Shown: positions 16,834 to 24,304, counted from the first letter of the stretch. The stretch: 47,167 nt of DNA from JBAWAP01 sp049589355 (GCA_049589355.1 JBAWAP010000077.1:1-47167); one strand, 5' to 3'. Translations and numbers: made by a program. Notes: generated from the letters alone by a model not told the origin.

Positions 16834-18249
16834 TCATCCGGTCGTCAAGTCGAAATAGTTATAGGTCGCCTTGGAGATGTCAGCCATCAGGGAGTGGCTG
16901 AGATCTGATTCCAGCCAACCAGGCCGGTGGAGGAAGACGCTGATGACATAATCGCTATGGCCCGAGAAGACGATGCCCACGTCACCGTGGGTGTCGTCTA
17001 TCCAGCCGTGTTTGTGGGCGAACCTTGTTCCCTCGGGTAGGCCGGTCTCAAGGAGGGTGCCGATGTGATTTGTTTCCATGATGGAGAGCATCTCCTGGCA
17101 CTCCTTAGGGGTGTAGTCCTCGGGGTAGGCGGCAATGAGGGTCCCTCCACCGGTGGCACACTGATAGATCATCTCCATCATGCGACCTGCATCCTTGGGA
17201 GTGGTCTGCACGTAGGGGTCGGGTTGGGTATCCTTATCCTGGCGGGAATTGGCAGGGGTGACTATCTTGGGAGGCGGCGTCTCGGCGTCGTAAGGGGTGG
17301 CCATGAAGGTGTTCTCTAGCCCCAGATAGCGCAACGACTCGGTAAGCCTCTCAGCCCCCCGATAGGGGTCGCCATCGCCGATGAGGGACAGGAGCAAGTT
17401 GGACGTGTAGTTGCCGGCCGAGGTCATGGTCTCGCTTATCAGCTTGGTGGTCTCGGCATCGGGTGGGGCGTCCAGGTAACGGTAGCTTTCTTCCACGATA
17501 GCTATCTTTATGATGCTCATCCCAGCGAAAGCCACGTCGGCATCTATGGCCAAGGTCTCACCACTTTTGAGGTCCTTGATGAAGATGCCGCCAATTACTG
17601 GGAAGTCAGCGAGGCGTTTCTCCAACAGAGTCCCTAGCAGCTCAATGTCGGGCTCTGGCGGCTCGAGGGTATCCACCACTAAGTCCACTTCACGCTTCTC
17701 CGCCGAGGTCAAGGCTTCGATCACTTTGGGAAGAGAAGCTTCCATATCAAGCCGGCGCTTCTCTTGGCCAGGGGAGAAGGAGAGATTCTCAAGCACGGGT
17801 TGGGGATCCTGTAGGGGTTGATCGTAACTGGCAGCTACTTCTGATAGAAGCTTCCTTAGATCATCCTCTGAGTATTGGGCTTGCAGAGGCACATCAACCA
17901 AAGGGCCAGGCTTCCGGAGGACAAAATCGAAGAAGCCCTGCCAAAAGTCGGTCTCTGCCTTTAGTCTATTCACTTCCTCCAGCATCTCGTCGGCCTTCAA
18001 CTGAAAGCCGACATCCTGGGGATGAAGTTGAAGGCTCTCGTTTAGATAGTTCAGCTTGACTGGCTTTGAGAAAGCCTCTCCCAGGAGTCGCAGCGCTTCC
18101 TCCTCCCGTTTCCTCCCCATAGGGATGCTCGCTAACGAAACTCCTTGTGGAATCTGATTCTGATAGGCTCTATAGTCGTTTAGCTGGTATAAGAAAGCTA
18201 GTATGACAACTATCAAGATCACGAGAATCGCAAATCTCGATGTTCTCAA
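16834..18249 (-). CDS. Serine hydrolase of the class A beta-lactamase fold
   Basis: 471 residues on the minus strand. The start codon is TTG at 18249, supported by AGGAGG 5 nt upstream. A single N-terminal transmembrane/signal segment (AILVILIVVILAFLYQL) is followed by a region reminiscent of YoaR/VanW-type peptidoglycan-binding domains (GVSLASIPMG, LHPQDVGFQL). The C-terminal half carries the beta-lactamase2 fold: SIIK is the S-x-x-K nucleophile motif near residue 245, SAGNYTSN stands in the S-D-N position and HKHG in the K-T-G position. The weakened KTG suggests a carboxypeptidase, esterase or inactive homologue rather than a resistance enzyme. It follows the DUF2007-like gene by 9 bp and is likely co-transcribed with it. 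Confidence 0.8.
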   Translation of the reverse strand: MRTSRFAILVILIVVILAFLYQLNDYRAYQNQIPQGVSLASIPMGRKREEEALRLLGEAFSKPVKLNYLNESLQLHPQDVGFQLKADEMLEEVNRLKAETDFWQGFFDFVLRKPGPLVDVPLQAQYSEDDLRKLLSEVAASYDQPLQDPQPVLENLSFSPGQEKRRLDMEASLPKVIEALTSAEKREVDLVVDTLEPPEPDIELLGTLLEKRLADFPVIGGIFIKDLKSGETLAIDADVAFAGMSIIKIAIVEESYRYLDAPPDAETTKLISETMTSAGNYTSNLLLSLIGDGDPYRGAERLTESLRYLGLENTFMATPYDAETPPPKIVTPANSRQDKDTQPDPYVQTTPKDAGRMMEMIYQCATGGGTLIAAYPEDYTPKECQEMLSIMETNHIGTLLETGLPEGTRFAHKHGWIDDTHGDVGIVFSGHSDYVISVFLHRPGWLESDLSHSLMADISKATYNYFDLTTG

Positions 18250-18258
18250 AATACCCTC

Positions 18259-18597
18259 CTAGTTTGCCTCTTCTTCGTTCGACGGCTCGACCGAGGCTTC
18301 GACGGTGAGCTCAGCCGAACCGCTCGCCGAAGTCTGAGGCTCAACAACATCTGGCGGCCAATCCGGTGGTTGACTCAGAAGCTCTTCTGCCTCCTGGGCC
18401 AAGTCTTCCGGGACCATCACCCGCACCTCGCCCAGGCCATCCACGGTGATGCCCAAGACGACACCGGCGCTTTCATAGTCTAGCAAAGCAGGGATACCTG
18501 CGCTTTCTAGCTTGGTTTTGATGACATGGGCTTCCAGTTGCCCAAAGGCGGTGTAAACCGTGACCAGCCCAGGCCTGTTCGTCTTGTGACCTGCCAT
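18259..18597 (-). CDS. DUF2007-like putative signal-transducing protein
   Basis: 112 residues. The start at 18597 (MAGHKTNRPGL) has GGGAGG about 6 nt upstream; a longer frame from 18645 lacks one. LVTVYTAFGQLEAHVIKTKL, followed by ESAGIPALLDYESAG and VRVMVPEDLAQEAEELL, is the DUF2007 pattern (a small alpha-beta fold). The C-terminal 35 residues are acidic and disordered. First gene of a two-gene minus-strand unit with the serine hydrolase. No experimental function is known for the family. Confidence 0.75.
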   Translation of the reverse strand: MAGHKTNRPGLVTVYTAFGQLEAHVIKTKLESAGIPALLDYESAGVVLGITVDGLGEVRVMVPEDLAQEAEELLSQPPDWPPDVVEPQTSASGSAELTVEASVEPSNEEEAN

Positions 18598-18768
18598 TGT
18601 GTCCTCCCTGTTTTCGGTCTTGATGCGCACAGAAGTATGCCACAATCTGCGGAAATAGTCAACAAAGGGCTTAGAACGCGGATGTGCAGGGTTCTATGGA
18701 TTTCGCCTCAGTCCAACTCGCTTGGTCCGTAAATTCTGCCGATCCATTGTTTTTCCGCTAAGAGCTAT

Positions 18769-18797
18769 TTGTCAAGGCAAGGGAAAGCTGGTATAAT
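18769..18797 (+). promoter_or_regulatory. Sigma-70-type promoter for the ThiF cluster
   Basis: TTGTCA (18769-18774), 17-bp spacer, TATAAT (18792-18797), about 50 bases before the ATG at 18849. Spacing and both boxes are near consensus. Confidence 0.75.
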
Positions 18798-18848
18798 TAG
18801 TCTTGGCAATTGGTCTGCCCGAATCACAGAACCCAGGAGGACTTTTCA

Positions 18849-20432
18849 ATGATCGTAAGGGAGACCCAGACGCCGGCGTATTGGCAGGAATTCGCCGTTG
18901 ACGACCGGGATCTCGATTACCTGTACGAATTGTTCTTGGAGGACGACAGCAGGCCTCGCACCACTGATGATCTCACTTTGGCCCTGGTGAGAAGCCGCTG
19001 TGAAAGGGAGGAAGCTCTCATAGAAAGGGAGCTAGCCAGAGGGATTCCCTTTCAGCCGAAGGATAGCTACGAAGTGGGAGAGCAGGTTGTCTTTCCTATT
19101 TTCAGTTATGCTTTGGGCTCCGTCGTTGGTGTGCGGCCGGGCCACAATCCAAAATACGGCGACTTCGAAGTCATCCAAGTACGCTTCGAAGGCGAGGAGA
19201 AGACGAGGGAGTTTGCCTCGAAGTTCGGCTGCCCTCACAAGCTGAATCGTGAGGAAGGAGAGTTGCTGGAAGCCGAGGAGCTAGTGTCGCCAGTTGAGCT
19301 CTATAATCAATACGGTTCGGTTGTCCAGCGGAAACTGCTGGAGCGTTTACAACTCAGCGGTGATTTCGTGAGCTTCCGCGACGAATGGTTCCTGAAGGGT
19401 TTGTTAGTCGAGATCCATGAAGGACACCTGAACATCGCCGAGGCCATGCTTGACGTTAAGGGCATGCCGCTTCCTGCTCAAGAATTGCTCCAAGAGCTGG
19501 ACCTACCGACCGAGATCGCCCCGGCTGCTCAGGTTTTCTCCCTCAACTACGCTCTAGCCCAGGACGAGCGTTTTGATGACGTAGGCAACGATGGTCAGAG
19601 CCTTTGGTTTCTGCGACGTTTGGAGCCCCCTGAGATCATTCATCTGCCGCCGTGCTTGCACTACATTCCGGAGCCATACGATAGGGCGAGCCTCGGTGGG
19701 GAAATGCTTCGCTGGGAGATGGAGATTGACGATGAGATCACGGAGCTGGCCATCCCCCGCACAGGAGAGGAGATTTCCAGTGCAACCATCGTCCTTAACT
19801 ACCCCCACCGCCGGGTAGGTACTATCCCTTTGACAAGCAAGGCTGAGGGCCTTTTCCCAAAGGGGGATACCGAGCGCATGATGATCACTTTTATAGATGG
19901 CCGGACAGGTAAGCAGATGCTGGGCTGGGTTGTTCACCAACACAAGTATGTCTATGGCCTCAAGAGGTGGTATGAGAAGTACGATATACCCGTGGGGGCT
20001 TACATTAAGCTGGAGAGAACCGATGATCCTCTGGCCATTGTCGTAGATTACCTTCCCCGCCCCAAGAAACGCGAATGGATCCGAGTGGCTACGGTTGCGG
20101 AAGGAGAACTGGCGTTCACCATGCAGATGAGGACTGTTGGCTGCGAGTACGATGAGCTGATGATCTTAGGCGAGGATGACCCGGCTGAGATCGATGCCCT
20201 GTGGATGCGAGCTGAGGAGGATGGCAAGCCCATCTCTGAGTTGATGCGCCAGGTCTTCCCCGAGTTGGCCAAGCTCAACCCCCAAGGCACTGTTCATGCT
20301 AAGACCATTTACAGTGCTATCAACATGGAGAAGCGCTGTCCGCCAGGGCCGATTCTTGCCGGGTTAGCTAACATGGCTTGCTTCTTGGCGGTAGGCGATG
20401 GCTATTGGATCTATGACCAGGAAGCTCTCTAG
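18849..20432 (+). CDS. Conserved-looking protein of unknown function, first gene of ThiF cluster
   Basis: 527 residues; start at 18849 chosen for AGGAGG 7 nt upstream. I do not recognise a named domain. The N-terminal 90 residues are acidic and helical; SYEVGEQVVFPIFSYALGSV near 75 looks like a small beta-barrel (SH3/KOW-like), and a second beta-rich region IPRTGEEISSATIVLNYPHR near 305 follows. The C-terminal 80 residues, PISELMRQVFPELAKLNPQG to the end, look like a winged-helix (HARE-HTH/HB1-like) module. Together these suggest a nucleic-acid- or chromatin-associated protein. It has its own promoter, and the next genes (20563, 20994, 21837) run in the same direction with small gaps, apart from a palindromic repeat. 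Confidence 0.65.
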   Translation: MIVRETQTPAYWQEFAVDDRDLDYLYELFLEDDSRPRTTDDLTLALVRSRCEREEALIERELARGIPFQPKDSYEVGEQVVFPIFSYALGSVVGVRPGHNPKYGDFEVIQVRFEGEEKTREFASKFGCPHKLNREEGELLEAEELVSPVELYNQYGSVVQRKLLERLQLSGDFVSFRDEWFLKGLLVEIHEGHLNIAEAMLDVKGMPLPAQELLQELDLPTEIAPAAQVFSLNYALAQDERFDDVGNDGQSLWFLRRLEPPEIIHLPPCLHYIPEPYDRASLGGEMLRWEMEIDDEITELAIPRTGEEISSATIVLNYPHRRVGTIPLTSKAEGLFPKGDTERMMITFIDGRTGKQMLGWVVHQHKYVYGLKRWYEKYDIPVGAYIKLERTDDPLAIVVDYLPRPKKREWIRVATVAEGELAFTMQMRTVGCEYDELMILGEDDPAEIDALWMRAEEDGKPISELMRQVFPELAKLNPQGTVHAKTIYSAINMEKRCPPGPILAGLANMACFLAVGDGYWIYDQEAL

Positions 20433-20443
20433 GAGAACTGCTG

Positions 20444-20541
20444 AGGTGCCAGGCACTTCCGAAAAAGCCATCTGGGCCAGCGCCCAAGATGATTGGAAAT
20501 TGCTTTCACTTCGAAATCCTCGGTGAAAGTGCCTGGCACCT
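20444..20541. repeat. Long inverted repeat between cluster genes
   Basis: AGGTGCCAGGCACTT (20444-20458) and its exact reverse complement AAGTGCCTGGCACCT (20527-20541) enclose 68 bases. A shorter member of the same family lies at 24960-24990, so this is a dispersed element (MITE- or REP-like), not a terminator: no T-run follows. Confidence 0.75.
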
Positions 20542-20562
20542 GAGCGCATAACAGGTTAAGCT

Positions 20563-20985
20563 ATGGTTAGGTGGATCAAACCGGACCTAGAAACCAAGTT
20601 TCACATTGATTTCGATTGGTGGGAGAGAGAGGGGCGCGACCTGCGCGTCTACCTGCAAAGCCATCTGTGCCCTGAATGCAAGGTGACATACACCAACCAC
20701 CGTGGAAGCGAGGAGGTTGATTGGATTGACCCCGACACGGCCGAGGTGACACGGGTAGATGCTCTTTGGCAGTCCTTGCGCACTCACTGCAGCCCAAGGC
20801 CAGATTTCATCACCGAGAGCACTCCCTTGACGGATGCTGTCTTTCGCGTCTTTCTGGCGAATGGCAACGCGCCGCTATCCGCGATCGAGCTTCACGAGAT
20901 CCTGGGCAAGTACACCCCAGAGGTTATCCTGCGTACCCTGGGCGGCCGGAGAATTTACGAGGGCATCAGGCCTGTGTTGAAGTGA
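20563..20985 (+). CDS. Small protein with Cys pair and C-terminal winged-helix-like region
   Basis: 140 residues from the ATG at 20563. The N-terminal half (KFHIDFDWWEREGRDLRVYL, then LCPECKVTY) has a CPEC pair that could bind a metal, though no second pair is close. The C-terminal 50 residues, DAVFRVFLANGNAPLSAIEL to YEGIRPVLK, look like a winged-helix domain. I do not recognise the family. It ends 8 bases before the ThiF-like gene, so the two are almost certainly co-transcribed. Its opposition to two DNA-binding-like modules in one cluster hints at regulation, which is inference. Confidence 0.65.
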   Translation: MVRWIKPDLETKFHIDFDWWEREGRDLRVYLQSHLCPECKVTYTNHRGSEEVDWIDPDTAEVTRVDALWQSLRTHCSPRPDFITESTPLTDAVFRVFLANGNAPLSAIELHEILGKYTPEVILRTLGGRRIYEGIRPVLK

Positions 20986-20993
20986 GGTTAAGC

Positions 20994-21836
20994 GTGGACC
21001 GCTCGTTGCCGGCGCGAATTCGGGAGTCGGCCGAAGCCGAGGATGGCATCGAAGCCATTGCTCTGGATCGGGTTCGGGCCCTGGCCAGTGAGTTTGATGT
21101 TTCGCTCAGGGAGGTAGAGCTAACAGCTCTGGAGGCCCACGTCTTGCCCCGCCGCTACCTGCGCAGCTTGGGCACGGTAGGGTGGGAAGGGCAGACCAAG
21201 CTGTTGCGCTCCACGGTGGCGGTGGTGGGCCTGGGTGGGTTGGGGGGAAACGTGGTCGAGGGGCTGGCCCGTATGGGGGTGGGCCGGCTGGTCATCGTGG
21301 ACGGCGATGTGTTCTTAGACCACAACCTTAACCGACAAATCCTGTGTTCTGAGGATGATCTGGGCCTTTTCAAGGCTGAAGTGGCTCGCGCTAAGGTCGC
21401 CCAGATCAATGCAGCGGTGGAGGTCATCGCCCGCCCTGAGGAGGCCACCAGGGAGAACTTGCCCCGGTTGTTGGAGGGGGCTGAGGTGGTCGTGGACGCT
21501 CTCGATCGCTTGCCCAGCCGCCTCATGCTGCAGGAGGTGGCTCAGAAGATGGGCGTTCCCATGGTGCATGGAGCCATCGCTGGCTACGTAGGTCAGGTGA
21601 TGACCATTTTCCCCGGTGATGGGGGATTGCGGGCCCTATACGGTGGGGGCAGTGTACCCCAGCAGGGCATCGAGGTGCAGTTGGGTTGCCCCGCTGCCAC
21701 GCCCATGATGGTAGCTGCCTGGCAAGTGCAGGAGGTGCTGAAGGTCCTCTTGGGGCGGGGTCAGCTTCTACGACATAAGATGCTTTTCATGGATGCCGAG
21801 GCGGGCACAGTTGAAGTTCTGGAGATTGGGAGCTAG
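20994..21836 (+). CDS. ThiF/HesA/MoeB-family E1-like adenylyltransferase
   Basis: 280 residues from a GTG at 20994 with GAGG upstream. An N-terminal helical extension (about 70 residues, ending RRYLRSLGTVGWEGQTKLL) precedes the Rossmann core: VAVVGLGGLGG is the nucleotide-binding loop, LVIVDGDVFLDHNLNRQILC carries the Asp and the NLNRQ signature of E1-like enzymes, and VVVDALDRLPSR follows. The family adenylates the C-terminal Gly-Gly of ThiS/MoaD/ubiquitin-like proteins. The paired CxxC zinc site of MoeB/ThiF is absent, and no ubiquitin-like partner gene is visible here. The closest remembered match is the HesA-like group found near tungsten or aldehyde ferredoxin oxidoreductase genes, but that context is missing. 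Confidence 0.88.
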   Translation: MDRSLPARIRESAEAEDGIEAIALDRVRALASEFDVSLREVELTALEAHVLPRRYLRSLGTVGWEGQTKLLRSTVAVVGLGGLGGNVVEGLARMGVGRLVIVDGDVFLDHNLNRQILCSEDDLGLFKAEVARAKVAQINAAVEVIARPEEATRENLPRLLEGAEVVVDALDRLPSRLMLQEVAQKMGVPMVHGAIAGYVGQVMTIFPGDGGLRALYGGGSVPQQGIEVQLGCPAATPMMVAAWQVQEVLKVLLGRGQLLRHKMLFMDAEAGTVEVLEIGS

Positions 21837-22277
21837 GTGTTGAGGTTCTTCATCTCTGGGATCATGCAGGGTTCTTGCGCTGGGGTAGGCATTCATGACC
21901 AAAGCTATCGCGTGGCCATCAAGTCGGCCATTAAGGCCCGTTTCGCTGAGGCCGAGGTCATTGATCCCATAGAGCTGCACCCCGATGCTGGCTCAAGTTA
22001 CGGGTCTGACGAGGCCAAGCGGGCCCTGCTGGAACTGGCCGAGGAGGCTGCGCGGGCCGACGTGCTGATCGCCTACCTTCCTGAGGCCAGCATGGGCACA
22101 GCCGTCGAGATGTGGCAGGCCTACCGGGCTGGCAAGCCGATACTGACCATTTCGCCCCTGGCTGAGAACTGGGTGGTCAAGTTTCTTTCGACGCGAGTTT
22201 TCCCGTCCCTGGAGGCCTTTGAATCTTTTGTGGCCGAGGGGGAGTTGGAGAGATTGTTGGAGGGGAAGGGAGGTTGA
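21837..22277 (+). CDS. Nucleoside 2-deoxyribosyltransferase-like protein
   Basis: 146 residues from a GTG immediately after the ThiF stop. FFISGIMQGS opens a Rossmann-like strand-loop; ADVLIAYLPEASMGTAVEMW matches the position of the family's (D)xxxGTxxE substrate-binding and catalytic region, and AGKPILTISP closes the fold, as in nucleoside 2-deoxyribosyltransferases and the related TIR-like/SLOG folds. The pattern suggests nucleotide or NAD-type ligand processing, but the exact substrate cannot be read from the sequence. Last gene of the cluster, 58 bases before the tRNA. Confidence 0.65.
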   Translation: MLRFFISGIMQGSCAGVGIHDQSYRVAIKSAIKARFAEAEVIDPIELHPDAGSSYGSDEAKRALLELAEEAARADVLIAYLPEASMGTAVEMWQAYRAGKPILTISPLAENWVVKFLSTRVFPSLEAFESFVAEGELERLLEGKGG

Positions 22278-22370
22278 TAAGCTCGTCAACTTGGAGTAAG
22301 AGTTTGAAGTTTGAGCTTTGAAGTTTATGGAATGTGCCCCTGTAGCTCAGTGGATGAGAGCAACTGCCTT

Positions 22371-23053
22371 CAAGGGGAGCCTCTATGGGGAATAGGAACC
22401 CATAGAGTGGACGGCGCTGTATGCTGGGAACCCCTTAGAGCCTTCGGTACCAGTGTTCATGGTGACAATCCGAAGGATTGGGCAATCAGCAGGAAACCAG
22501 CCCAAGTAGGCAATCGGTGTGGTATTCGGTTGGCAAGGGTCAGCAGTTATGAGACACCACACGAAACAAAAGGCGGACATTGGGGTCACGGAAGTGATCG
22601 CGGATCTTTATAGACAGGGGTTTGGAGTTGCTATCCCCATGTCGGAACATGCGCCTTTTGATCTCATTGCCTATGATGACAGCCGGCTCTATCGCCTGCA
22701 AGTCAAATACGCAAGGATGCGGAACGGGAGGATTACGGGCAAGCTCAGAAGGTCCTGGGCCGACAAGAATGGCTCACATTCGAGAAAGTACGAGGCGGGC
22801 TCGTTCGACTGTCTGGCTATCTACTGCCCGGAAACCGACTCATGCTACTACATTCCCTTCAAGGATATAGCTGGCATGACAACCGTGGATATTAGGGTCC
22901 TCCCGCCCAGGAACAAGCAGATGAAAGGCGTCAGGCTGGCAAAAGATTATCTCAGGCTGGGCTCCTCAGAGACTGTACGCGCCGCACCTGAGAGAGGTGA
23001 AGATACAGTCCAGACCACAACCGAACAGGGCCTGGGAAACCAGGAGTGGTAAG
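22371..23053 (+). ncRNA. Group I self-splicing intron in tRNA-Arg(UCU)
   Basis: The 5' splice site follows U34; CCUU before it pairs with GGGG at 22374-22377 with the expected U-G pair at the cut (P1), and the intron ends in G (23053). P2: CTCTATGGG / CCCATAGAG (22380-22407). P3: GGCGC near 22412 with GCGCC near 22981. P4: TGCTG (22422 region) with CAGCA (22489 region). P5: CCTTCGG / CCGAAGG. R region TCAGAGACTG (22967 region) pairs with S region AAGATACAGTCC (23000 region) as P7, with P8 CACCT/AGGTG between. P9: ACCAC / GTGGT with an internal CCTGG-GAAA-CCAGG hairpin. These are the conserved P, Q, R, S elements, so the core looks complete. Endonuclease gene sits in the P6 region. Confidence 0.92.
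22549..23052 (+). CDS. Intron-encoded PD-(D/E)XK homing endonuclease (I-Ssp6803I-like)
   Basis: 167 residues from the ATG at 22549, with AAGGG about 9 nt upstream; GTG at 22519 would add 10 residues. HAPFDLIAYDDSRLYRLQVK carries the PD-(D/E)XK signature, with Asp then Gln-x-Lys at the third position, as in I-Ssp6803I, the endonuclease of the cyanobacterial tRNA-fMet intron. Length (150 residues in I-Ssp6803I) and position in a tRNA group I intron agree. It would cut intronless tRNA-Arg genes and drive intron homing. The reading frame continues through the R, P8, S and P9 parts of the ribozyme and its stop TAA ends one base before the last intron nucleotide, so the C-terminal 30 residues and the ribozyme share sequence. 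Confidence 0.9.
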   Translation: MRHHTKQKADIGVTEVIADLYRQGFGVAIPMSEHAPFDLIAYDDSRLYRLQVKYARMRNGRITGKLRRSWADKNGSHSRKYEAGSFDCLAIYCPETDSCYYIPFKDIAGMTTVDIRVLPPRNKQMKGVRLAKDYLRLGSSETVRAAPERGEDTVQTTTEQGLGNQEW

Positions 23054-23110
23054 CTAAGCAGTGGGTCGGGGGTTCGAGTCCCTCCAGGGGCGCCTATCGC
23101 AGTAATTGTT

Positions 23111-23251
23111 TTGTATCCTCGCGGCGACGAATGGGATGAAACTGAGTGGTTGCAGGCGGCTGCCCGTAATCCGGCTTTCGCTTTCTTGAATGATCCTGAG
23201 GAAGACATCTACTCGTTGGCTGACGGGAAGCCCTTCCATGACGAAGTATAA
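23111..23251 (+). pseudogene. Remnant resembling the C-terminus of a small antitoxin-like protein
   Basis: Just 3' of the tRNA a frame reads GDEWDETEWLQAAARNPAFAF then LNDPEEDIYSLADGKPFHDEV and stops. The acidic tail with DPEEDIY-LADGKPF resembles the ends of small antitoxin-type proteins in Chloroflexota and Cyanobacteria. No ATG/GTG start or ribosome-binding site precedes it (only TTG at 23111), and the frame runs back into the tRNA, so it is probably a fragment. The family assignment is from memory and weak. Confidence 0.35.
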
Positions 23252-23287
23252 GGTCGTTCTTGTCCCCTTAGGCGAAAGGAGAGGGAT

Positions 23288-23503
23288 ATGGCAGAGAGTG
23301 TGTACAAAGTTATCGAGCTGGTTGGAACCAGCACTGAGTCGTGGGAGAAGGCTGCTGCGACTGCCGTGGAGACGGCGGCGAAGACCTTGCGGGATCTTCG
23401 CATCGCCGAGGTGGTCGAGCTGGACATGCAGCTTGAGGACGGGAGGGTTCGCACCTACCGTGCGAAGGTGAAGGTCTCCTTCAAGTACGAGAGTGGCGAC
23501 TGA
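23288..23503 (+). CDS. Dodecin (flavin-binding protein)
   Basis: 71 residues from the ATG at 23288; AAGGAG about 8 nt upstream. VYKVIELVGTSTESWEKAAA opens the dodecin fold (one helix on a three-stranded sheet), and TLRDLRIAEVVELDMQLEDG and YRAKVKVSFKY complete it. Trp in SWEKA is the flavin-stacking residue of dodecins. Dodecamers store riboflavin or FMN and protect from light. Length matches the family (about 70). It is followed by a YjbQ gene 64 bases later. Confidence 0.92.
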   Translation: MAESVYKVIELVGTSTESWEKAAATAVETAAKTLRDLRIAEVVELDMQLEDGRVRTYRAKVKVSFKYESGD

Positions 23504-23567
23504 GCTGGATCCCATGCGGGCGACCTCTCTGCGGAGGGCGCCCGATTTTGGTCTATATGGAGGACTT

Positions 23568-23987
23568 ATGAAGAGCTACCGAAAAGAGCTCTGGTTTAAC
23601 GTTCCTGATCGCCGGGCCTTCATCAACATCACCCCTCAGATTGAAGAGTGTTTGCGCGAAAGCAGCATCAAGGAAGGGCTGGCGCTGGTAAACGCCATGC
23701 ACATAACCGCTGCAGTCTTCATCAACGATGATGAGCGCGGCCTCCATCAGGACTACGATGATTGGCTGGAGGAGTTGGCCCCCCACGAGCCTATCAGCCG
23801 CTATCGCCATAACCGCACTGGTGAGGATAATGGTGACGCTCACCTGAAGAGACAGATCATGGGCCGCGAGGTGGTCGTAGCGGTCACCGATGGTCGCCTG
23901 GACTTCGGTCCGTGGGAGCAGATTTTCTATGGTGAGTTCGACGGTCGTCGCAGGAAACGTGTCTTGGTCAAAATCATAGGTGAGTGA
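23568..23987 (+). CDS. YjbQ/UPF0047 family protein (secondary thiamine-phosphate synthase-like)
   Basis: 139 residues from the ATG at 23568 with GGAGGAC before it. AFINITPQIEECLRESSIKE, LVNAMHITAAVFINDDERGL and HLKRQIMGREVVVAVTDGRL are the family signatures; the conserved His in HITAAV and the DAHLK region form the presumed metal/substrate pocket, and PWEQIFYGEFDG closes the protein. Members partly restore thiamine synthesis in mutants, but their true role is unknown. Length is normal (about 140). Confidence 0.92.
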   Translation: MKSYRKELWFNVPDRRAFINITPQIEECLRESSIKEGLALVNAMHITAAVFINDDERGLHQDYDDWLEELAPHEPISRYRHNRTGEDNGDAHLKRQIMGREVVVAVTDGRLDFGPWEQIFYGEFDGRRRKRVLVKIIGE

Positions 23988-24007
23988 AGGGCACGAAAGG
24001 AGGCTCT

Positions 24008-24304
24008 ATGGCGCGATTCAAAGAAATGCTACGGTGGCGGGCAATTTCGGGCGACAAGGTCACTGTGGGCGATGTCACCGTAACGCCACAGTCGCGGGCG
24101 CTCATCATTCGCTGGCCCCACGGGGGCCTGGTTTGGAACCGCCCCGGTGCCGTTCTGGTGGAGCGAGGCGAGCAAACGGAGCGCATCCCCATTGTGGACG
24201 TCACCCGCATGGCTCAACTGGGCCTGCTCGGCCTCAGTTTGGTGTTCTCTATGGTTATCTTTGTACTATCAATTCGACGAAGGAGGGATCGAAATGAGCG
24301 ATGA
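24008..24304 (+). CDS. Small membrane protein upstream of YtfJ-like gene
   Basis: 98 residues; the start at 24008 has AAGGAGG 6 nt upstream. A soluble part of about 65 residues (ISGDKVTVGDVTVTPQSRAL, then PHGGLVWNRPGAVLVERGEQ) is followed by a single transmembrane helix (LLGLSLVFSMVIFVLS) and a basic tail RRRRDRNER. No named family recognised. It overlaps the YtfJ-like gene by 11 bases and the two share related terms (both contain short beta-rich segments and a C-terminal hydrophobic helix), so they may act together at the membrane. Confidence 0.75.
   Translation: MARFKEMLRWRAISGDKVTVGDVTVTPQSRALIIRWPHGGLVWNRPGAVLVERGEQTERIPIVDVTRMAQLGLLGLSLVFSMVIFVLSIRRRRDRNER

Larger units (their letters stand above)
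22336..23092 (+). tRNA. tRNA-Arg(UCU), interrupted in the anticodon by a group I intron
   Basis: 5' exon 22336-22370, 3' exon 23054-23092. Acceptor GCCCCTG (22336-22342) pairs with CAGGGGC (23085-23091), discriminator G at 23092. D-arm GCTC-9-GAGC; anticodon arm ACTGC pairs with GCAGT (23058-23062) around the joined loop CTTCTAA, giving anticodon UCU; variable loop GGGTC; T-arm GGGGG-TTCGAGT-CCCTC. All stems are intact once the 683-nt insert is removed. The break falls between U34 and C35, the first two anticodon bases. CCA is not encoded. The tRNA reads AGA codons and can work only if the intron is spliced. Confidence 0.93.

Noticed and set aside
22311..22613. Open frame of 100 codons across the tRNA 5' exon
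   Set aside because: It runs through the tRNA and the folded part of the intron; the region is explained by structured RNA.
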